From contig JAUYFZ010000047.1 of the NCBI GenBank assembly GCA_030689585.1, positions 1 to 11,673 on the forward strand: DNA of 11,673 bases, read 5' to 3'. Under the pieces are notes generated by a model. It saw nothing but the letters and a program-made list of their open reading frames with translations. It made no database searches and was not told the origin of the DNA. Position 1 is the first letter of the stretch, and every line of letters begins with the position of its first letter. Shown here piece by piece: positions 1-6,799 of this stretch. A program made the position numbers and the translations under genes. Source of the stretch: Rhodocyclaceae bacterium (GTDB lineage: Bacteria; Pseudomonadota; Gammaproteobacteria; Burkholderiales; Rhodocyclaceae).

Positions 1-150
1 CCCCCTTGAAGGGAAGGGAGAGATGCTCCTCCCCCTTGAAGGGAAGGGAGAGCTGCTCCTCCCCCTTGAAGGGGAGGGAGAGATGCTCCTCCCCCTTGAA
101 GGGGAGGGAGAGATGCTCCTCCCCCTTGAAGGGGAGGGAGAGATGCTCCT
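1..150. repeat. Tandem array of five 30-bp GC-rich palindromic units
   Basis: Five consecutive 30-bp units start at 1, 31, 61, 91 and 121. Units 3, 4 and 5 are identical. Unit 1 differs at one position (GGGAAGGG for GGGGAGGG) and unit 2 at two. Each unit contains CCCCTTGAAGGGG, a short palindrome around a central base, followed by GGGAGAG and a TGCTCCT spacer. A sixth, diverged copy begins at 151. The array starts at the window edge, so its full length is unknown. The unit length is a multiple of three, which creates an open frame with a 10-residue repeat, but nothing suggests it is translated. The identity of the last units implies recent expansion by slippage or unequal recombination. Confidence 0.93.
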
Positions 151-198
151 CCCCCTTCAAGGGGGAGGCTGGGAGGGGGAGGGGGAAAGTGTTTCACG
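151..198. repeat. Diverged terminal repeat module with G-quadruplex-like tract and GTGTTTCACG end
   Basis: This module closes the tandem array. It begins with CCCCCTTCAAGGGGG (palindromic) and runs into four G-runs at 161-165, 171-173, 175-179 and 181-185, with loops of 5, 1 and 1 bases. That fits the usual G3+N1-7 quadruplex rule on the plus strand. It closely matches the left arm of the element at 4736-4889, so both belong to one family. It ends with GTGTTTCACG at 189-198, whose reverse complement sits at the start of the repeat fragment at 11652. Quadruplex formation is inferred from sequence only. Confidence 0.8.
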
Positions 199-205
199 CT
201 AATAC

Positions 206-221
206 AGGCATGAAGATTGCA
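206..221 (+). promoter_or_regulatory. Candidate sigma-54 (RpoN) promoter of flgK
   Basis: The sequence AGGCATGAAGATTGCA matches the sigma-54 consensus TGGCACG-N4-TTGCW at 10 of 12 defined positions. It includes the essential GG (207-208) and GC (219-220) with correct 12-base spacing between their first bases. The predicted transcription start is near 232, giving a leader of about 43 nt before the flgK ATG. Many proteobacteria express rod, hook and hook-associated flagellar genes from sigma-54 promoters, so the location fits. No activator site was identified, and a chance match remains possible. Confidence 0.5.
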
Positions 222-245
222 TTGCTAGGATACCTTCTCAACATC

Positions 246-260
246 CGGCAATTTTTGCCG
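246..260 (+). other. Small hairpin in the flgK leader
   Basis: CGGCAA (246-251) and TTGCCG (255-260) form a perfect 6-bp stem with a TTT loop, ending 14 bases before the flgK start codon. There is no T-run after it, so it does not look like a terminator. If transcribed from the predicted promoter it would lie in the 5' untranslated region close to the ribosome landing site and could influence translation. That role is inferred. Confidence 0.4.
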
Positions 261-274
261 TTAGAAAAACCATC

Positions 275-2191
275 ATGGCTGGCGTATTCAACACTGCATT
301 GACTGCTCTGCATGCTGCCCAAATGGGCGTGCAGACGACGAGTCACAATATCTCGAACGCTTCGACGCCCGGTTATACGCGTCAGCAAATCGTTCAATCC
401 AACAACACGCCGGTTATTTCTGGTTCTGGGTTTATCGGACAGGGAACCCATGTGGATGCGATTCAACGCATTACCGATGAATACACCACTCGACAACTGC
501 TGGCGGCCCGAACCGGATTGGCGGAGATGAATACCTATTCAGCCCAGATTGCGCAGGTAGATGATCTGTTGGCCGATCCCGATGCGGGTCTTGCGCCCGC
601 CTTGACTGCTTTTTTCAAGGCGGTGCAGGATGTAACCAAGTACCCTTCGTCTTCCCCTGCCCGTCAATCCCTGTTGTCGGGGGCAGAATCCCTGACGGCC
701 CGTTTCCAGGCCATTGACCAGCGACTCGAAGAGCTACGCACGGGGATCAATGCCCGCATTACCGATGAGGTCACGGAAATCAATGCATTGACCTCTCAAT
801 TGGGGGAGATCAACCAGCAGATCATGACCGCTCAGGCGGCGGGGTATGGCCGTCCGGCCAACGATCTTCACGATCAACGGGATGAGCTTATTTCCAAGCT
901 CAATGATGAAATACGCACCACGACCTTGTTGCAAGCGGATGGAACCTATTCTGTTTTTATTGGCAACGGTCAACCGCTGGTGGTCGGCCCCAATGTCGCC
1001 ACGCTTTCTGCAGTGTCGGATGCGGGGGACCCGGAGCGGACGACCGTGGCCTACAAGTCCTCCTACGGGGCAACCATCACCATGCCCGAATCGCTTTTGA
1101 CGGGAGGCAAGTTGGGCGGGTTGCTTGCGTTTCGCAATGAATCCCTCGATAAGGCCCAAAATGCACTAGGGCGTGTCGCGCTGGCACTGGGCACGAACTT
1201 CAACGCTCAACATCGGCTAGGGCAGGATTTGACAGGTGCTCTGGGCGGAAACCTGTTTGATCTCAGTCTTTCTGTGCCTGATGTTCAGGCTCATCCTACC
1301 AATGCCGCTCCCGCCACAGAACCCGCAGTGACGGTGACGAATGTGGGGAAACTGACGACGAGTGATTATCAGTTGAGTTATGACGGCACTAACTACACGC
1401 TGTTGCGGGGTTCGGATAATACTTCTTGGAGTAATGCGGCATTGGCAAATTTGTCTGCTGCGGTTGCCGCCAGTGAAGGGTTTACTCTAGCTGCGGGAAC
1501 GTGGGCAACACCCACCGCAGGGGATCGTTTTGCGATTCGTCCCACGCGGGAGGCCGCCACTAACATTGCCGTGGCGATTACAGATACGCGATCTGTCGCG
1601 GCGGCTGCCCCTATTCGTACGATTACAACTCCCGGCAATACAGGCACGGCTGCAATTTCTGCAGGAACCGTCGACTCGACCTACACCACTCATCCACCGA
1701 CACCGGTGACGATCACCTTCCCGTCCGCCACCACTTACAGCCTCAACGGTGGCGCATCTGTTGCCTATAACTCGGCAGGAACGACGATTACCTCTGCCGG
1801 CTGGACAGTACAAATCAAGGGAGTGCCTGCCACGACGGACAGTTTCCGCGTAGAAGGGAACACAGGCGGAACCGCTGACAACCGCAACGCCTTATTGCTC
1901 GGGGCGTTGCAAACGAGCAACAAAATGGAAAATGGCACGGCGACCTATGCGTCGGGTTATTCCCAGATTGTTTCCGATATTGGCAACAAGGCACGCACGG
2001 CAGAGGTGCAGGGGAAATCGTTTCAAATTCTGACGGATCAGGCGCAATCGGTGCACGATCAAACGTCTGCGGTGAATCTAGATGAAGAAGCGGCAGGGCT
2101 GTTACGTTATCAACAGGCGTATCAGGCCGCCGCAAAAATGTTCGAGATTGCAGGACGGCTTCTTGATGAAATTCTGGCGGTAGGGAGGTAA
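275..2191 (+). CDS. flgK: Flagellar hook-associated protein 1 (HAP1)
   Basis: FlgK forms the first hook-filament junction ring, between the hook and FlgL, and is exported through the flagellar type III apparatus. The 638-residue product has the N-terminal rod/hook family signature (SHNISNASTPGYTRQ, residues 23-37) and an alpha-helical start typical of the D0/D1 domain. It ends with the conserved C-terminal helix (NLDEEAAGLLRYQQAYQAAA, then MFEIAGRLLDEIL). Ends of this kind form the axial coiled core. It is longer than the roughly 550-residue enteric protein. The extra length lies in a Thr/Ala/Gly-rich central part, about residues 330-560, expected to be surface-exposed. The start has only a weak purine stretch (GAAAAA) upstream but fits the family N-terminus. 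It is followed after 6 bp by flgL, so the two are co-transcribed. Confidence 0.96.
   Translation: MAGVFNTALTALHAAQMGVQTTSHNISNASTPGYTRQQIVQSNNTPVISGSGFIGQGTHVDAIQRITDEYTTRQLLAARTGLAEMNTYSAQIAQVDDLLADPDAGLAPALTAFFKAVQDVTKYPSSSPARQSLLSGAESLTARFQAIDQRLEELRTGINARITDEVTEINALTSQLGEINQQIMTAQAAGYGRPANDLHDQRDELISKLNDEIRTTTLLQADGTYSVFIGNGQPLVVGPNVATLSAVSDAGDPERTTVAYKSSYGATITMPESLLTGGKLGGLLAFRNESLDKAQNALGRVALALGTNFNAQHRLGQDLTGALGGNLFDLSLSVPDVQAHPTNAAPATEPAVTVTNVGKLTTSDYQLSYDGTNYTLLRGSDNTSWSNAALANLSAAVAASEGFTLAAGTWATPTAGDRFAIRPTREAATNIAVAITDTRSVAAAAPIRTITTPGNTGTAAISAGTVDSTYTTHPPTPVTITFPSATTYSLNGGASVAYNSAGTTITSAGWTVQIKGVPATTDSFRVEGNTGGTADNRNALLLGALQTSNKMENGTATYASGYSQIVSDIGNKARTAEVQGKSFQILTDQAQSVHDQTSAVNLDEEAAGLLRYQQAYQAAAKMFEIAGRLLDEILAVGR
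2182..2188 (+). promoter_or_regulatory. Strong ribosome binding site of flgL
   Basis: AGGGAGG overlaps the end of flgK and lies 9 bases before the ATG at 2198. This spacing supports 2198 rather than the ATG at 2204 as the start, although FlgL proteins often begin MRIST, which corresponds to the second ATG here. Confidence 0.7.
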
Positions 2192-2197
2192 TCCATC

Positions 2198-3145
2198 ATG
2201 GTAATGAGAATTTCCACCAGCATGATCTTTGACGCGGGCGTTTCCGCCATCAACGCGCAGACGGCTGCGATGTTGCATACGCAACAACAGTTATCTACCG
2301 GACGACGCATTCTGAAACCTTCGGACGATCCTGTGGATGCTTCGCGTGCGTTGGTGATTTCGCAATCACGCGATGTCGCGCAGCAACAATCCGACAATCA
2401 AAAAACGACTGAATCCATGCTGAAGCTGGAAGAAAACTATCTGGCTAACGCCGATGAATTACTGGTGCGCGTGCGGGAACTGGCGGTTCAGGCCGGTAAT
2501 ACCACGTGGTCTGCTTCGGATCGGCGCACGATAGCGGCGGAGGTGCGGGGGCGTTATGACCAACTGCTTGGAATAGCCAATGCACAAGATGGCAACGAAT
2601 ATATCTTTTCCGGTTACAAGGGAGATACAGAGCCTTTTAGTGGTGCATTGGGCAGTGTGGGGGCGCAGACATTTTTGGGAGTTGGTGCGGAGGCGGTCAC
2701 TTACAGTGGTGATGATGGTCAACGTAAACTTCAAGTGGCACCGGGGCGGCAACTGGCGGTTAACGATGCAGGGAGTGAGGTTTTCTATACCAGCGGTGGA
2801 TCGAGCGTTTTTAAAGTGCTGGCCAATTTTGTGAGTGTGCTGGAGGGTTCTGGATCAGGTAATGGTTATTCAACTGACATCGCTGACATCATCACCGGCC
2901 TCGATTCATCCCAGGAATCCGTCGTCAACGCCCGTTCAACGGTCGGAACGCGAATGTCCGAATTGACCTCTCTATCCGCCATTGTCGAGGAACTCATTCT
3001 GGGTTACAGCAAAGCCATTTCGACTATTCAGGATGTGGACTACGCTCAAGCGATTTCATCACTTGAACGCCAGCAGACCGGTCTGGAAGCCGCCCAGAAA
3101 TCTTTCCTGCGGATTTCGCAGTTGTCCATGTTCAATTACATCTGA
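2198..3145 (+). CDS. flgL: Flagellar hook-associated protein 3 (HAP3)
   Basis: FlgL forms the second ring of the hook-filament junction, joining FlgK to flagellin. The product is 315 residues, close to the enteric length of about 317. Its N-terminus (MRISTSMIFDAG, then QLSTGRRILKPSDDP) is the flagellin-like D0/D1 region. Further on, NEYIFSGYKGDTEPF is typical of FlgL before the variable domain. The C-terminus (DYAQAISSLERQQTGLEAAQ, ending SFLRISQLSMFNYI) is the flagellin C-terminal helix. It has no cleavable signal, as expected for a type III export substrate. The stop codon TGA shares its A with the ATG of the next gene, which indicates translational coupling. Confidence 0.96.
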   Translation: MVMRISTSMIFDAGVSAINAQTAAMLHTQQQLSTGRRILKPSDDPVDASRALVISQSRDVAQQQSDNQKTTESMLKLEENYLANADELLVRVRELAVQAGNTTWSASDRRTIAAEVRGRYDQLLGIANAQDGNEYIFSGYKGDTEPFSGALGSVGAQTFLGVGAEAVTYSGDDGQRKLQVAPGRQLAVNDAGSEVFYTSGGSSVFKVLANFVSVLEGSGSGNGYSTDIADIITGLDSSQESVVNARSTVGTRMSELTSLSAIVEELILGYSKAISTIQDVDYAQAISSLERQQTGLEAAQKSFLRISQLSMFNYI

Positions 3146-3627
3146 TGAACCGCTTCGTTTCGCTCTTGCTGCTGATACTGGCACTGGTCGCTTGTTCTAG
3201 CACTCCGGTGGGAGGCGTGCGCGGCTACCCTGAACATGGCACGATTGTTCCAAACGCGTTGCTTAAACTTACGCCTAGCATTTCTATTGAACTGGACAAA
3301 CTGGTGGTTTGGGGGATTTATGCCGGTGTGGCCTGGCTCGTCCTCGATCCCTTGGCCCCGAACTGGGAAATCGAGGAAGCCCCCTTGCCGGAGCATCACA
3401 TTCATTTTTCGCTGAAAATGAAACGTTATTACGCCGGAGGGCAGGGAGAAGCTCGCCCGACCTTTCATCGACGTGCCAAGGAACTGATGCAATACAACGG
3501 ATTCGATGGCTATGAGGTGGTCGAATACAGCGAAAGCCTGGATTCTTCCGTGTTAGGTTCTCAACGCACCGCCACGGGTGTAGTTCGCATGATCTCGCAC
3601 AAGTCGAAACCGGTGAAGAAGAGCTAG
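3145..3627 (+). CDS. Uncharacterised small lipoprotein coupled to flgL
   Basis: The 160-residue product starts with a lipoprotein signal peptide: MNR, a Leu-rich stretch, then the lipobox LVAC with Cys17 as the predicted lipidated residue. Ser at position 18 is the kind of +2 residue that favours outer-membrane sorting. The mature part has a hydrophobic stretch near residues 53-68 (LVVWGIYAGVAWLVL). A polar C-terminal region follows (GFDGYEVVEYSESLDSSVLG, residues 119-138). I recognise no named domain and assign no function. It begins inside the flgL stop codon (TGATG), so it is probably translated with flgKL. This may mean a role tied to the flagellum or the envelope, but position alone does not prove it. 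The basic tail KSKPVKKS is unusual for an outer-membrane lipoprotein end. Confidence 0.85.
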   Translation: MNRFVSLLLLILALVACSSTPVGGVRGYPEHGTIVPNALLKLTPSISIELDKLVVWGIYAGVAWLVLDPLAPNWEIEEAPLPEHHIHFSLKMKRYYAGGQGEARPTFHRRAKELMQYNGFDGYEVVEYSESLDSSVLGSQRTATGVVRMISHKSKPVKKS

Positions 3628-3664
3628 AATCCGCGTTTCTGTTTGCAACTTACCTCCTACTACT

Positions 3665-4732
3665 ATGACCCTACCTGTCGACGACATTCGCATCCGCGAG
3701 ATCAAAGAACTCTCCTCCCCCGAACAAATTTTGCGTGAATTCCCCGCGACCGAATCAGCGGCGAAGGTCACTTATGAAACGCGTACCGCTATTCATCGCA
3801 TTCTTCGTGGGGCCGACGATCGCCTGTTGGTGATTACAGGCCCCTGTTCCATCCACGATTTCGAAGAAGCACTGGATTATGCGCAGCGTCTTCAGGCGGA
3901 AAGTGTTCGGCATCGGAACGATTTATTGATTCTGATGCGGGTGTATTTTGAAAAACCGCGCACCACCGTGGGCTGGAAAGGGTTGATCAACGATCCGCAA
4001 CTAGATGGTAGTTTCAAGATTAACGACGGCTTGCGCTTGGCGCGTCGGTTGCTCTCTGAGATCAACGCGATGGGTCTGCCCTGTGGTACCGAATTCTTAG
4101 ATGTCATCACGCCCCAATACACGGCGGATTTGATCGCTTGGGGAGCCATCGGCGCACGCACGACGGAATCTCAGGTGCATCGTGAGTTGGCCTCCGGCCT
4201 GTCTTGTTCCGTGGGGTTCAAGAATGGTACTGACGGCAATTTGCGTATTGCGGTCGATGCCATCAAATCGGCCGCGAGTCCGCATCATTTCCTGTCGGTG
4301 ACCAAAGCGGGACATTCGGCGATCATCTCCACGAGCGGCAACGAGGATTGTCACGTCATCCTGCGCGGAGGTAAGGAACCCAACTTCAATGCGGCCAGCG
4401 TGGAAGCGGCTTGTGCGGAATTGGGGAAATCAGGTCTCGCTGCACGGGTGATGATCGATTTCTCTCATGCCAACAGTTACAAGGATTACCGGCGGCAAAA
4501 AGAGGTGGCGACCGATGTGGGCACACAGATTGCCGCAGGGGATGACCGCATTTTCGGGGTGATGATCGAATCCCATCTGAAAGAAGGACGGCAGGACATC
4601 AAGCCCGGTGTTTCCTTGGCCCCCGGCGTGTCCGTGACGGATGCCTGTATTGGATGGGAAGAGACGGTGACGATGCTGGAGGGACTGGCGGAATCTGTGC
4701 AGCAACGCAGGTTGGCACTGGCGGAACGCTAA
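3665..4732 (+). CDS. aroG: 3-deoxy-7-phosphoheptulonate (DAHP) synthase, AroG-type
   Basis: This enzyme condenses phosphoenolpyruvate and erythrose 4-phosphate to DAHP, the first step of the shikimate pathway in the cytoplasm. The 355-residue product aligns with E. coli AroG almost without gaps. The metal ligands fall at the same numbers: Cys61 (GPCSIHD), His268 (DFSHAN), Glu302 (ESHLKEG) and Asp326 (TDACIGW). The signature KPRTTVGWKGLINDP is intact. Residues of the AroG phenylalanine pocket, such as Asp146, Pro150, Gln151, Leu175, Leu179, Ser180, Phe209 and Ser211, are also present. Phe-sensitive feedback is therefore likely, though not shown. No clear ribosome binding site precedes the ATG; the upstream stretch is pyrimidine-rich. 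It lies 37 bp after the lipoprotein gene, and no promoter was recognised. The stop codon lies within a target-site duplication. Confidence 0.95.
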   Translation: MTLPVDDIRIREIKELSSPEQILREFPATESAAKVTYETRTAIHRILRGADDRLLVITGPCSIHDFEEALDYAQRLQAESVRHRNDLLILMRVYFEKPRTTVGWKGLINDPQLDGSFKINDGLRLARRLLSEINAMGLPCGTEFLDVITPQYTADLIAWGAIGARTTESQVHRELASGLSCSVGFKNGTDGNLRIAVDAIKSAASPHHFLSVTKAGHSAIISTSGNEDCHVILRGGKEPNFNAASVEAACAELGKSGLAARVMIDFSHANSYKDYRRQKEVATDVGTQIAAGDDRIFGVMIESHLKEGRQDIKPGVSLAPGVSVTDACIGWEETVTMLEGLAESVQQRRLALAER

Positions 4733-4735
4733 ACT
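4728..4735. repeat. Left 8-bp target site duplication (GCTAAACT)
   Basis: GCTAAACT directly abuts the left terminal inverted repeat and recurs at 4890-4897 directly after the right one. The identity extends to 10 bp (ACGCTAAACT) if the last two bases of the element are counted. It contains the aroG stop codon TAA at 4730-4732. Confidence 0.8.
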
Positions 4736-4889
4736 GTAACTACTCAGGTCCGGTCGGAACACAGCTCTCCTCCCCCTTCAAGGGGGAGGCAGGGAGGGGG
4801 ATGGGGGGAAGAATTCCGCGTAAAACCCCATCCCCACCCCAGCCCTCCCCTTGAAGGGGAGGGAGATTGACACCGACCTGAGTAGTTAC
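4736..4889. mobile_element. MITE-like element with 15-bp terminal inverted repeats and REP-like core
   Basis: The 154-bp non-coding element begins GTAACTACTCAGGTC (4736-4750) and ends with the perfect reverse complement (4875-4889). It is flanked by an 8-bp direct repeat, the usual footprint of DDE-transposase movement. Inside are two perfect odd-centred palindromes with 10-bp arms, at 4769-4789 (centred on TTCAA) and 4843-4863 (centred on TTGAA). Together they make the whole an imperfect palindrome. G-runs at 4782-4808 (plus strand) and C-runs at 4826-4850 (G-rich on the minus strand) both fit quadruplex rules. It encodes nothing credible, so a transposase acting in trans is required. It could also act as a two-way transcription barrier between aroG and pepP; that is inferred. 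Confidence 0.78.
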
Positions 4890-4897
4890 GCTAAACT
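4890..4897. repeat. Right 8-bp target site duplication (GCTAAACT)
   Basis: This is the second copy of GCTAAACT, abutting the right terminal inverted repeat. It contains the reverse complement (CTA, 4891-4893) of the pepP stop codon TAG, so the duplication kept both convergent reading frames intact. Confidence 0.8.
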
Positions 4898-6156
4898 TTC
4901 GTCAGGATTTCACATCCCGTTGGGGTAACCAACACATCGTCTTCGATGCGCACGCCGATGTTATGGAATGCGCGGGGGATGTCGTCAGCGGGACGGATAT
5001 AGCACCCCGGTTCGACCGTGAGCGTCATGCCGGGAACGAGGATTTTTCCGGCATCGCGGGTTTCTTCCCTGTAAAGCCCTGCGTCATGCACATCCAGCCC
5101 TAACCAATGACCTGTGCGGTGCATGTAAAAACGTTTGTACGCTTCTGATTCAATCACGCCATCGAGGCTGCCGTTAAGAAGTCCTAGGTCGATCATGCCT
5201 TGCGAGAGCACGCGCACAGCGGCATCGTGTGAATCGTGAAAAGCACGACCAGGCCGGAGGGTGGCGATGGCGGCCTTTTGTGCCGCCGCGACCAGATCGA
5301 CCACTTCTTTTTGCGCACCGATGAGCGGCCCCCCCACGGGGAAGGTGCGGGTGATGTCGGCTGCATAGCCTTCCACCTCGCACCCTGCGTCAATCAAGAC
5401 AAGATCCCCGGCTTTCATGCACCGGTCATGGGTAACGTAATGGAGCACGCAGGCATTCGGGCCGGAGGCGACGATGGGCGGATAGGCCGGATGGTGTCGG
5501 CCTGATTTGCAAAATTCATACAACAGTTCGGCTTCGATTTCATATTCAAATCGCCCTGGCGCGATGAGAGATTGGGCGCGTCGAAAAGCGTTCGCAGAAA
5601 TATCGGCCGCACGGCGCATGAGGGCGATCTCATGGTCATCCTTGATGAGGCGCATTTCATCGAGGATGTGGCGGACATCGTGGATGCTCGCTGGGGTACG
5701 CGTGCCCTTGCGAGCCAGCGCACGCACCGCATTGACGGCGGTCATGAGGCGCGTGTCCCAAGCGGCATCGTGTCCCATCGAAAACCAGAGGGCGGGTTGA
5801 TTGGCAATCAGTTCCGGGAGCTTTTCGTCCAGGGTTTTAATGGAATGGGCTTCATCAATCCCAAAGGTTTCCCGTGCGGCATCGGGGCCAAAACGGAAGC
5901 CATCCCACACTTCTTTGGCGGGATCTTTCTCACGACAAAACAGAAGGCTGCGCGGGGAATCTCCTGCGATCAGCACCAGTACGGCTTCAGGTTCTGGAAA
6001 ACCGGTGAGGTAGTGAAAGTAGCTATCCGCGCGATAGGGATAGGCCGTATCCCTGTTTCGCATCTTTTCCGATGCGGTGGGAATAATGGCCATGCCCTCT
6101 CCCATTTTTGTCATGTGAGTGAGCAAACGCTCGCGGCGGGATTTAAAGGGATTCAT
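4891..6156 (-). CDS. pepP: Xaa-Pro aminopeptidase (aminopeptidase P)
   Basis: PepP removes the N-terminal residue from peptides with proline in second position, using a dinuclear metal centre, normally Mn2+, in the cytoplasm. Counting from the ATG at 6156, the 421-residue product has the aminopeptidase P N-terminal domain (RDTAYPYRADSYFHYLTGF) and then a pita-bread catalytic domain. All five metal ligands are visible: Asp256 and Asp267 (LIDAGCEVEGYAADITRTFP), His350 (HRTGHWLG), Glu382 (TVEPGCY) and Glu405 (VRIEDDV). Histidines expected for substrate binding are in VLHYV and DVHD. An in-frame TTG at 6174 would add six residues, but the ATG fits E. coli PepP better. It overlaps the end of murU by 14 bp, so it is probably the last gene of an amgK-murU-pepP operon. 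In related genomes pepP is often followed by ubiH; that gene is absent here. Confidence 0.95.
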   Translation of the reverse strand: MNPFKSRRERLLTHMTKMGEGMAIIPTASEKMRNRDTAYPYRADSYFHYLTGFPEPEAVLVLIAGDSPRSLLFCREKDPAKEVWDGFRFGPDAARETFGIDEAHSIKTLDEKLPELIANQPALWFSMGHDAAWDTRLMTAVNAVRALARKGTRTPASIHDVRHILDEMRLIKDDHEIALMRRAADISANAFRRAQSLIAPGRFEYEIEAELLYEFCKSGRHHPAYPPIVASGPNACVLHYVTHDRCMKAGDLVLIDAGCEVEGYAADITRTFPVGGPLIGAQKEVVDLVAAAQKAAIATLRPGRAFHDSHDAAVRVLSQGMIDLGLLNGSLDGVIESEAYKRFYMHRTGHWLGLDVHDAGLYREETRDAGKILVPGMTLTVEPGCYIRPADDIPRAFHNIGVRIEDDVLVTPTGCEILTKV

Positions 6157-6799
6157 TGCGCACTTTGCTGTCAATTTCCATCAGGCGTTCTGGTGTGCCG
6201 ACATCGAACCAGCGGCCATCGAATCGTTCGCAGGAAAGTCGATTTTCGTTCATCGCACGATGTAGAAGTGGGGCGAGTTTGGCCGATTGGTTGCATTCTA
6301 GTTCGGCAAACAGGGCAGGGCGATAGAGACCGATGCCGGAGAAGGTGAGTTTTTCCTGATCGGCAAAAATGAAATCGCCTTCGGGATGATGCGGTGGATT
6401 GGGTACTAATACGAGATGCGCCAAGTCTTGTGGGGGCAGTAGGGGCAGCTTCGTCAAATCAAAATCGCACCAGATGTCGCCATTGATCACCAAAAAAGGC
6501 TCGTCACCCAAAAGTGGCAGGGCATGGCGAATGCCGCCGGCGGTTTCCAGCGCCCCCGTGGGTTCTGCGGAATAACGAATCGATACGCCCCAAGCACGAC
6601 CCTCGTCTAACAGGGCTACGATTTGCTCGCCCAGATGGGCGTAATTGATGACGATTTCGTGAAACCCTGCCCGAGCTAATCGTTCCAGATGCCAGACGAT
6701 CAAAGGTTTGCCCGCCACGGGCAGAAGCGGTTTAGGGGTGTGGTCGGTCAGAGGACGCATCCGCTCTCCACGACCGGCGGCTAGAATCATCGCTTTCAA
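6143..6799 (-). CDS. murU: N-acetylmuramate alpha-1-phosphate uridylyltransferase
   Basis: MurU converts MurNAc alpha-1-phosphate and UTP to UDP-MurNAc. It acts in the cell-wall recycling route that bypasses de novo UDP-MurNAc synthesis, as characterised in Pseudomonas putida. The 218-residue product is a nucleotidyltransferase with the N-terminal nucleotide loop LAAGRGERMRPLT (residues 6-18), PKPLLPVAGKP with Lys23, and metal-binding Asp108 (INGD) and Asp199 (WFDVGTPE). The length matches known MurU, about 223 residues. The identification rests on adjacency to amgK as well as the motifs; a generic sugar-phosphate nucleotidyltransferase is the alternative. The start at 6799 is a TTG whose bases overlap the amgK stop (TTGA). 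It preserves the conserved MKAMILAAG beginning, but an ATG three codons later (6790) is possible. Confidence 0.9.
   Translation of the reverse strand: MKAMILAAGRGERMRPLTDHTPKPLLPVAGKPLIVWHLERLARAGFHEIVINYAHLGEQIVALLDEGRAWGVSIRYSAEPTGALETAGGIRHALPLLGDEPFLVINGDIWCDFDLTKLPLLPPQDLAHLVLVPNPPHHPEGDFIFADQEKLTFSGIGLYRPALFAELECNQSAKLAPLLHRAMNENRLSCERFDGRWFDVGTPERLMEIDSKVRNESL

Noticed and set aside
257..264. GCCGTTAG resembling a sigma-28 -10 box before flgK
   Set aside because: There is no TAAA-like -35 box at the right distance, and it would leave almost no leader before the ATG.
6..302. Open frame with a repeating 10-residue GRERCSSPLK-type peptide across the tandem array
   Set aside because: It exists only because the repeat unit is 30 bp, starts from TTG, runs into flgK in another frame and has no ribosome binding site.
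3553..3657. AGGAGGT on the minus strand upstream of aroG followed by a TTG frame of about 31 codons
   Set aside because: The gap to TTG is only about three bases, the frame lies antisense to the lipoprotein gene, and the peptide has no recognisable feature.
5329..5335. C7 run in pepP and G7 run in lptD (9942-9948)
   Set aside because: Seven-base runs are common at this GC content and too short to argue for phase variation.
5572..6348. Long plus-strand open frame (258 codons) opposite pepP and murU
   Set aside because: It is antisense to two well-supported genes; its composition fits a shadow of their codon bias and no domain is recognisable.
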